From CAYNND01 sp964528735 (GTDB taxonomy: Bacteria > Patescibacteriota > Minisyncoccia > Phycocordibacterales > UBA2100), in assembly GCA_964528735.1 (NCBI GenBank), contig CAZGUV010000006.1, positions 1 through 50,566 on the forward strand: DNA of 50,566 nucleotides, given 5' to 3'. The first letter of the stretch is position 1; each line of letters begins with the position of its first letter. The notes beneath the pieces are model-generated. The model was not told the DNA's origin, did not search any database, and worked only from the letters and a program-made list of their open reading frames with translations. This document shows, piece after piece, positions 45,585 to 50,566 of the stretch. The position numbers and the translations under genes are program-made.

Positions 45585-46985
45585 CTAGATACTATCTACG
45601 ACATCCTTCACAATTTTCTGCAATAGCTGAGGGTTTCCGGCTCCCTTGAGCGCTTTCATGGACTGTCCGACAAAGAACTGCATAAGCTGAGTTTTGCCTG
45701 CTTTTATGTCCGCAACAACGTTTGGGTTTGCCCGTACTATCTCCTCAACGACTTTCTTGAGTGCTCCCTCGTCTGATACCTGCATCAGTCCTTTTTCCTT
45801 TGCAATCACCTCTGGGTCTCCACCTTCTTTTGCAAGAATCGGAAGTATATCCTTTGCTGCCCGTGAAGAAAGTTTGTCCTCCGCAATCATCATTATGAGT
45901 TTTGCAAACGCAGTGACATCAAGGTTGACATCGCCAAGCGCTGCAAGATCAGTGACAATGTAATTACTAGCGAGCTTTGCGTGTGCATCGCCAACAATCT
46001 GTATTGTTGCTTCAAGGAGCGCTCGATCAGTCTCATCTAAGAGATAGAAATCTGCATCTGCTGAAGATATTCCGTACGATGTGTAGCGAGCGCGAATCTG
46101 CTCGGGGAGCTCAGGGAGCGATGCTTTGATGGCATCTTTGTTTAACTCCTTATCTGCACTGAGCTTAAACTTTCGCAAATCTGGGTCTGGGAAATAGCGG
46201 TAGTCCGCAGAACCTTCCTTTTTTCTCTGACTAAAGGTGACGAGCTTGTTTTCATCCCATCCTCGAGTTTCTTGGACTATGGTCCCGCCCTTTTCAAGGG
46301 TCTCAATGTGACGCTTCATTTCATACTCAATTGCTTTCTGTGCAGAGCTGAACGAGTTGAGATTTTTCACCTCTACTTTTGTCCCGAGTTTGTTTGGGTC
46401 CTTACTCACTGAAATATTCGCCTCAACGCGCATCTCACCCTTTTCCATGTTTGCATGAGATACTCCGAGTGTGCGGAGTAAAATCTGAAGCTCTTTTGCA
46501 AATGCTGCTGCTTGTTCACCGCTATGGATGACTGGTTCGGTGACCAACTCCATGAGCGGGACTCCTGCGCGATTGTAATCAATCAATGTTTTTTGTGTCT
46601 TCGGGTCATGCTGACTGCGCGCTGTATCTTCTTCGAGGTGGATACGCGTAATCGCTACACCGCCGACAGTCCCACCTTTCACAAACGGATACTCATACTG
46701 ACTGAGCTGATACCCTTTCGGAAGGTCAGGATAAAAATAGCTTTTTCTATCAAATTCACTGTAATCTGCGAGCTGTGCTCCAATCGCAGAACCAACGGTA
46801 AGCACTGAGCGAATTGCTTCTTTGTTTGGCACTGGCAAAACGCCAGGGTGCGCCATACACACTGGACAAATGTTTACGTTTGGCCGCTTTTCGTCAGCGT
46901 TATTTGCACACCCACAGAACATCTTGGTCTGTGTCTTAAGTTCGACATGGACCTCCATGCCTACGGTCAGGATATAGTCGGACAT
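45585..46985 (-). CDS. gatB: Aspartyl/glutamyl-tRNA amidotransferase subunit B
   Basis: 466 residues. GMEVHVELKTQTKMFCGCAN, NICPVCMAHPGVLPVPNKEA, YFYPDLPKGYQLSQYEYPF, VEANISVSKDPNKLGTKVEV and YRYFPDPDLRKFKLSADKEL are diagnostic, and the C-terminal YqeY-like domain ends with GAGNPQLLQKIVKDVVD. GatB activates the tRNA-bound Glu or Asp for transamidation; gatA and gatC are not in the window. TATACT ends 6 nt before the ATG. Confidence 0.95.
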   Translation of the reverse strand: MSDYILTVGMEVHVELKTQTKMFCGCANNADEKRPNVNICPVCMAHPGVLPVPNKEAIRSVLTVGSAIGAQLADYSEFDRKSYFYPDLPKGYQLSQYEYPFVKGGTVGGVAITRIHLEEDTARSQHDPKTQKTLIDYNRAGVPLMELVTEPVIHSGEQAAAFAKELQILLRTLGVSHANMEKGEMRVEANISVSKDPNKLGTKVEVKNLNSFSSAQKAIEYEMKRHIETLEKGGTIVQETRGWDENKLVTFSQRKKEGSADYRYFPDPDLRKFKLSADKELNKDAIKASLPELPEQIRARYTSYGISSADADFYLLDETDRALLEATIQIVGDAHAKLASNYIVTDLAALGDVNLDVTAFAKLIMMIAEDKLSSRAAKDILPILAKEGGDPEVIAKEKGLMQVSDEGALKKVVEEIVRANPNVVADIKAGKTQLMQFFVGQSMKALKGAGNPQLLQKIVKDVVDSI

Positions 46986-47027
46986 GGCGTAAGTATACGC
47001 AAAAACAGAGCGCTCACAACCGTAAAA

Positions 47028-47612
47028 CTACAGCGCATTAAAGAAGAGCGTGCGGCCTATAACACTCTTGCCATCAATCACATCTGACGCTCGGACACGA
47101 CACACTATCTCATCTTTCATGAGTGGTTCAGAGCAGTAGTCCCATCCCGCATGGAGCTGGGGCATCTCTGTTGCAAGCACAAATCCATCCTTCCACGCGT
47201 ATGCTTCTGGGTAGTAACATATCCCCTCATCGTCAACCTTTTCGCAGGCAGTCCGCTCAGCAGCGAGCTCTTCCTCGGTCATGTGAAGTACGCTTTCAAC
47301 AAGCACTCCTCCGTGACGCTGTTCGGATTCAGTAAAAAGTGCGAGCTTTGATGTGTCCTCTACTTGTATGTAGACATCAACAACAAATGCGCGATCAGTC
47401 ATGCGCTCAACAAAGAAATAGTTCTCCCATAATGGAGATACTGAGAATGAGAACCCGAGTCGGTTGTTTACATAGCTTGCATGAGAACGAGGCTGCGACA
47501 ATTCTGGGATTGTCACTGGGTCATGTGCCTTAAACTGAAATCCTGCACCCAAAAAGTACCCCGCGCATATACTAATAGTGGATATAATGAGAGCTGAAAG
47601 TATGTGCTTCAT
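47028..47612 (-). CDS. Secreted or membrane-anchored protein, unknown
   Basis: 194 residues. An N-terminal helix MKHILSALIISTISICAGYF anchors or exports it. The remaining domain starts NRLGFSFSVSPLWENYFFVE and contains charged stretches (TEEELAAERTACEKVDDEGI) and four cysteines, consistent with one or two disulfides outside the membrane. The opening NRLGFSFSVSP-W resembles small secreted domains beginning with Y-x-x-x-x-L-G-F-S-F. TACACT ends 7 nt before the ATG. It lies between obg and gatB. Confidence 0.65.
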   Translation of the reverse strand: MKHILSALIISTISICAGYFLGAGFQFKAHDPVTIPELSQPRSHASYVNNRLGFSFSVSPLWENYFFVERMTDRAFVVDVYIQVEDTSKLALFTESEQRHGGVLVESVLHMTEEELAAERTACEKVDDEGICYYPEAYAWKDGFVLATEMPQLHAGWDYCSEPLMKDEIVCRVRASDVIDGKSVIGRTLFFNAL

Positions 47613-47632
47613 CACACATAGTGTACCACAAT

Positions 47633-48607
47633 CTAGGCTCGTGACGCCTCGCGCAATGCACGAATAAGCTCATCGCTGACTGTCTTTACCGCATCATCGT
47701 CAAGGACTGAAACGGTGAGTACCGGCTTACCCCACTTTTTTGCGATACGAAGTTGTTTTTTAAGGGTCGCTTCATCAACCATGTCTGTCTTCGTGAGAAT
47801 GATAATCTCCTGTTTCTCAAGGAGTGCGTAATTGAAAGCTCCGAGCTCACGCAAAATCACCGAGCGAGTCGCAGCGATATCCTCATTTTCAAGCGAGATA
47901 CAGTGGAGCAACAACGAAGTGCGCTCAATGTGTTTGAGAAACTTGTCACCAAGCCCCTTTCCTTCTGATGCGCCTTCGATAAGACCTGGGATATCAGCGA
48001 GGACATACCCATACAGCGCGCCGAGATTTGGCTCAAGAGTCGTGAATTCGTAATTACCCACCTTTGCCTTTGCGTTGGTGAGCGCATTCAGGAGTGACGA
48101 TTTACCTGCATTGGGAAGCCCAATGAGTCCGGCGTCTGCAATCAGACGGAGTTCGACATGCAATCGTGATGACTCTCCATCTCTTCCAGGAGTTGATTCC
48201 TCGGGTGAGCGGTTTGTAGAACTTTTGAAATTGGTATTACCGAGTCCCCCTTTTCCCCCACGCAGAATGAGAATCTTGTCTTCATTCATGATGTCGTATG
48301 TGGTCTCAGTTTCTTCAACTGTTACAAAAGAACCGATAGGGAGTTCGATAATACAGTCAGCGCCATCTTTACCTGCCTTATTCCAACCACCTCCCACTGC
48401 CCCGTTTTGCGCTTTGAATACTGGGTTGTGCTTGTATTTGTAGAGCCGCCCGATATCACGGACACCTTTGATGTATATATCCCCTCCACGTCCTCCATCG
48501 CCACCACCTGGACCTCCCCACGGACGGGCGTGTTCACGTATCCAGGCCACGGTACCGTTACCCCCGCGTCCTGCTCGTGCCTCTAGAGTGATTTCGTCAA
48601 CTAGCAT
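47633..48607 (-). CDS. obg: GTPase Obg
   Basis: 324 residues. The Gly-rich Obg fold (ARAGRGGNGTVAWIREHARP, GGDGGRGGDIYIKGVRDIG, GGKGGLGNTNFKSSTNRSPE) is followed by the G domain: GLPNAGKSSLLNALTNAKAK (G1), LADIPGLIEGASEGKGLG (G3) and ILTKTDMVD (G4, TKxD). It ends after the G domain, without the C-terminal OCT domain of longer homologues. Obg acts in ribosome assembly and stress control. TAGTAA lies 6 nt before the ATG, a weaker -10 match than elsewhere. Confidence 0.95.
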   Translation of the reverse strand: MLVDEITLEARAGRGGNGTVAWIREHARPWGGPGGGDGGRGGDIYIKGVRDIGRLYKYKHNPVFKAQNGAVGGGWNKAGKDGADCIIELPIGSFVTVEETETTYDIMNEDKILILRGGKGGLGNTNFKSSTNRSPEESTPGRDGESSRLHVELRLIADAGLIGLPNAGKSSLLNALTNAKAKVGNYEFTTLEPNLGALYGYVLADIPGLIEGASEGKGLGDKFLKHIERTSLLLHCISLENEDIAATRSVILRELGAFNYALLEKQEIIILTKTDMVDEATLKKQLRIAKKWGKPVLTVSVLDDDAVKTVSDELIRALREASRA

Positions 48608-48668
48608 CAGACATTACTAGCATAGTTTAAGCCTTTTTGCACTGATGAGTGCTTGGGGTGCGTTTTGC

Positions 48669-50566
48669 CTACTCTACGATTCTCCAACCTTGTGAGAGCA
48701 ATTCTTCCGCCTTTTTATACTTCATTTCCCGTACCTCAGTACCGTTGGTGATTTTGACAATGTCGTTTCTTCCGGGTGCCTTTTTACCAACAATAGAACC
48801 ACGGTCAGCAGATGCAAAATCTGCTCCCTCTTTTACTTCTTTCATTTGTACTGTTTCAATGCGCTGAAACATTTCTGGCTGGAGTTGTGCCAAGAGTGTT
48901 GCAACATGTTGTGCGTACGAAGCTTCCATATCTTTGAAGAGTCGTGTACCTTCTTTTTTGTACTCAACGAGCGGATCACGCTGTCCGTACGCACGAAGAT
49001 TTACGTTTTGTCGTGTGTAGTCCATCACTTCGAGGTGATCGACCCAGAGTAGGTCTATTGTTTGGAGCATCACTCGTCGCGCGACAGGATAAAACGTCTC
49101 AAGTCCGAGCGATTCCTTTTTTGCAGAGACGACCGCAGGAAGTTCAGGGTGAATCTCGGTAAGTCGCATGAGCTCTGCATCAATCGCTTCGTTTCCGTGT
49201 GAGACGATTGCACTGCGGCGCTTGTAGATTGCCTGTCGCTGACTATTCATAACGTCATCGTATGAAAGCACCTGTTTTCGTGAATCGAAGTGGAATCCTT
49301 CAATCTTTGTTTGTGCAGACTCGAGTGAGCGAGTAATCATACTGTTTTGTATCGCCTCATCGTCAGGAATACTCAACATGTTCATCACTCCTTGCACGCG
49401 ATCACCACCGAAGATGCGCATGAGTGAATCATCAACTGACACAAAGAACTGTGTCTCTCCAGGATCTCCTTGTCGTCCCGCACGCCCACGGAGCTGGTTA
49501 TCGATTCGTCGTGCTTCGTGTCGTTCTGTACCGAGCACGAAGAGACCACCAAGTTGTTTTATTTCCTCATAACTTTCTGGCGTTGCTGGGTTTCCTCCAA
49601 GCTTGATGTCCACTCCACGACCTGCCATGTTTGTCGCAACAGTCACTGCTCCTCGCTTTCCTGCCTCAGCAATAATCGCACCTTCTCGCTCGTGATTTTT
49701 TGCATTCAATACTTCGTGTGGCACACCAGCAGATGTGAGGTAGCCTGAGAGTTCTTCGTTTTTTTCGACTGACACCGTACCGATCAAGACTGGCTGACCT
49801 TTCTCATGCAATTCTTTCACCTTGCGAGTGATTGCCTTCCATTTTCCTGCCTCTGTCTTAAATATTAAGTCATTTCTATCAATTCGCTTCGGTGGAATAT
49901 TTGTTGGAATTGCTACTGTGTTGAGACCGTATACTTTGTAGAACTCTTCAGAAGAAGTGACTGCTGTACCCGCCATGCCCGCAAGTTTTTCGTACTGACG
50001 GAAATAGTTTTGGAATGTGATAGATGCGTAGGTGCGAGACTCTTTCTGAATTGTCACACCTTCCTTTGCTTCAATCGCTTGGTGGAGTCCTTCTGACCAG
50101 CGTCGTCCTGGCTGCATGCGACCAGTGAACTCATCGACAATCACAATCTCATCGCCTTTGACGACGTATTCTTGGTCTTTGTGGAATAGTGCCTTTGCAC
50201 GAACAGCAGTCTCTAGGTGGTGTACGTACTTAATACCCTTATCGGTATAAATGTTATCGATACCGAGCGCTGATTCTGCTTTCGTTATTCCATCAGGAGT
50301 CATTGAAACTGCACGGAGCTTTTCGTCAACCTTAAAGTCAACGTCCTTTTCCATCGAGACCGCAATGTCAGCAAAGGTACGGTAAAGCTTATCTGAATCA
50401 TTCGCCGGCGCTGAGATGATGAGTGGTGTACGAGCTTCATCGATCAAGATAGAGTCGATTTCATCAACAATTGCAAAGTGATGAAGTCGCTGACGTACTT
50501 CTTGTGCGTCATATACCAAGTTGTCACGAAGGTAGTCAAAACCAAACTCGTTGTTCGTACCATAGG
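48669..50566 (-). CDS. secA: Preprotein translocase ATPase SecA (5' part outside window)
   Basis: About 632 codons of the C-terminal part are present; the frame is open to the window edge. NEFGFDYLRDNLVYD, VDEIDSILIDEARTPLIISA, ATNMAGRGVDIKLGGNPATP, TERHEARRIDNQLRGRAGRQ and HLEVMDYTRQNVNLRAYGQR are diagnostic for nucleotide domains and helical scaffold. At the C-terminus the zinc-binding motif GRNDPCPCGSGKKYKKC is absent; in its place is GRNDIVKITNGTEVREMKYK, keeping GRND and KYKK but no cysteine. SecA powers export through SecYEG; secG is at 34527. Confidence 0.97.
   Translation of the reverse strand, partial: YGTNNEFGFDYLRDNLVYDAQEVRQRLHHFAIVDEIDSILIDEARTPLIISAPANDSDKLYRTFADIAVSMEKDVDFKVDEKLRAVSMTPDGITKAESALGIDNIYTDKGIKYVHHLETAVRAKALFHKDQEYVVKGDEIVIVDEFTGRMQPGRRWSEGLHQAIEAKEGVTIQKESRTYASITFQNYFRQYEKLAGMAGTAVTSSEEFYKVYGLNTVAIPTNIPPKRIDRNDLIFKTEAGKWKAITRKVKELHEKGQPVLIGTVSVEKNEELSGYLTSAGVPHEVLNAKNHEREGAIIAEAGKRGAVTVATNMAGRGVDIKLGGNPATPESYEEIKQLGGLFVLGTERHEARRIDNQLRGRAGRQGDPGETQFFVSVDDSLMRIFGGDRVQGVMNMLSIPDDEAIQNSMITRSLESAQTKIEGFHFDSRKQVLSYDDVMNSQRQAIYKRRSAIVSHGNEAIDAELMRLTEIHPELPAVVSAKKESLGLETFYPVARRVMLQTIDLLWVDHLEVMDYTRQNVNLRAYGQRDPLVEYKKEGTRLFKDMEASYAQHVATLLAQLQPEMFQRIETVQMKEVKEGADFASADRGSIVGKKAPGRNDIVKITNGTEVREMKYKKAEELLSQGWRIVE

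Overview
The window looks like chromosomal DNA of a Patescibacteria/CPR bacterium, most likely a Parcubacteria-type lineage, from a draft or metagenome assembly: it has two runs of N (4543-4642 and 12997-13006). The inference rests on gene content. There is a split transketolase with Rpe, RpiB and GAPDH, a class II ribonucleotide reductase, eukaryote-type phosphomannomutase, RNase J, many small secreted or membrane proteins of unknown function, a short SecA C-terminus and no large biosynthetic operons. I name no species.

Layout. 1-1765: divergent GDP-mannose genes (manC, cut by the window edge, and PMM). 1762-4493: a secreted TIM-barrel-like protein, a NUDIX hydrolase and an unknown membrane protein. 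4494-5061: tRNA-Phe, a duplicated terminator block and a gap. 5062-9175: a stand-alone DnaA domain IV protein and unknown membrane or secreted proteins, including a beta-propeller/DUF4214 protein. 9208-10937: two paralogous small-gene cassettes around a peptidoglycan-binding/FN3 protein. 10944-13098: an unknown protein, then a low-GC AAA ATPase ending at the second gap. 13098-16654: nrdJ and dapF. 16651-27518: minus-strand cell-envelope genes (DUF192, metallopeptidase, ATP-grasp, CorA, lysA, an L,D-transpeptidase/D,D-carboxypeptidase fusion, cyclase-DUF1653 fusion, SDR, DUF1554, GtrA). 27585-31811: DUF5679, HIT, a low-GC HEPN-like gene, DUF4105, HtpX and a peptidoglycan-binding protein. 31842-34760: a cold-shock-like cassette, groEL-groES with an unusual promoter palindrome, structured repeats and secG. 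34857-39396: a solute-binding protein, RNase J and an HD alarmone-hydrolase-like protein. 39362-44254: transketolase halves around csaA, PPC protein, rpe, rpiB and gap. 44271-50566: small membrane protein, membrane-anchored double-HTH protein, gatB, obg and secA (5' end outside the window).

Two expression styles are visible. Most genes that begin a transcription unit have a -10-like hexamer (TATACT, TACAAT, TAGAAT, TACACT) ending 6 or 7 nt before the start codon, with no Shine-Dalgarno site, which predicts leaderless mRNAs. Three small monocistronic genes (9308, 10620, 32132) instead have a real 5' leader, a strong Shine-Dalgarno site and a two-part GC-rich terminator. Two of them encode paralogues of a small protein family I do not recognise.

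Candidate new biology: the small-gene cassettes, the inverted repeat over the groESL promoter, the tandem 36-nt hairpins with compensatory changes beside it, the stand-alone DnaA DNA-binding domain, the membrane-anchored double-HTH protein and several gene fusions.
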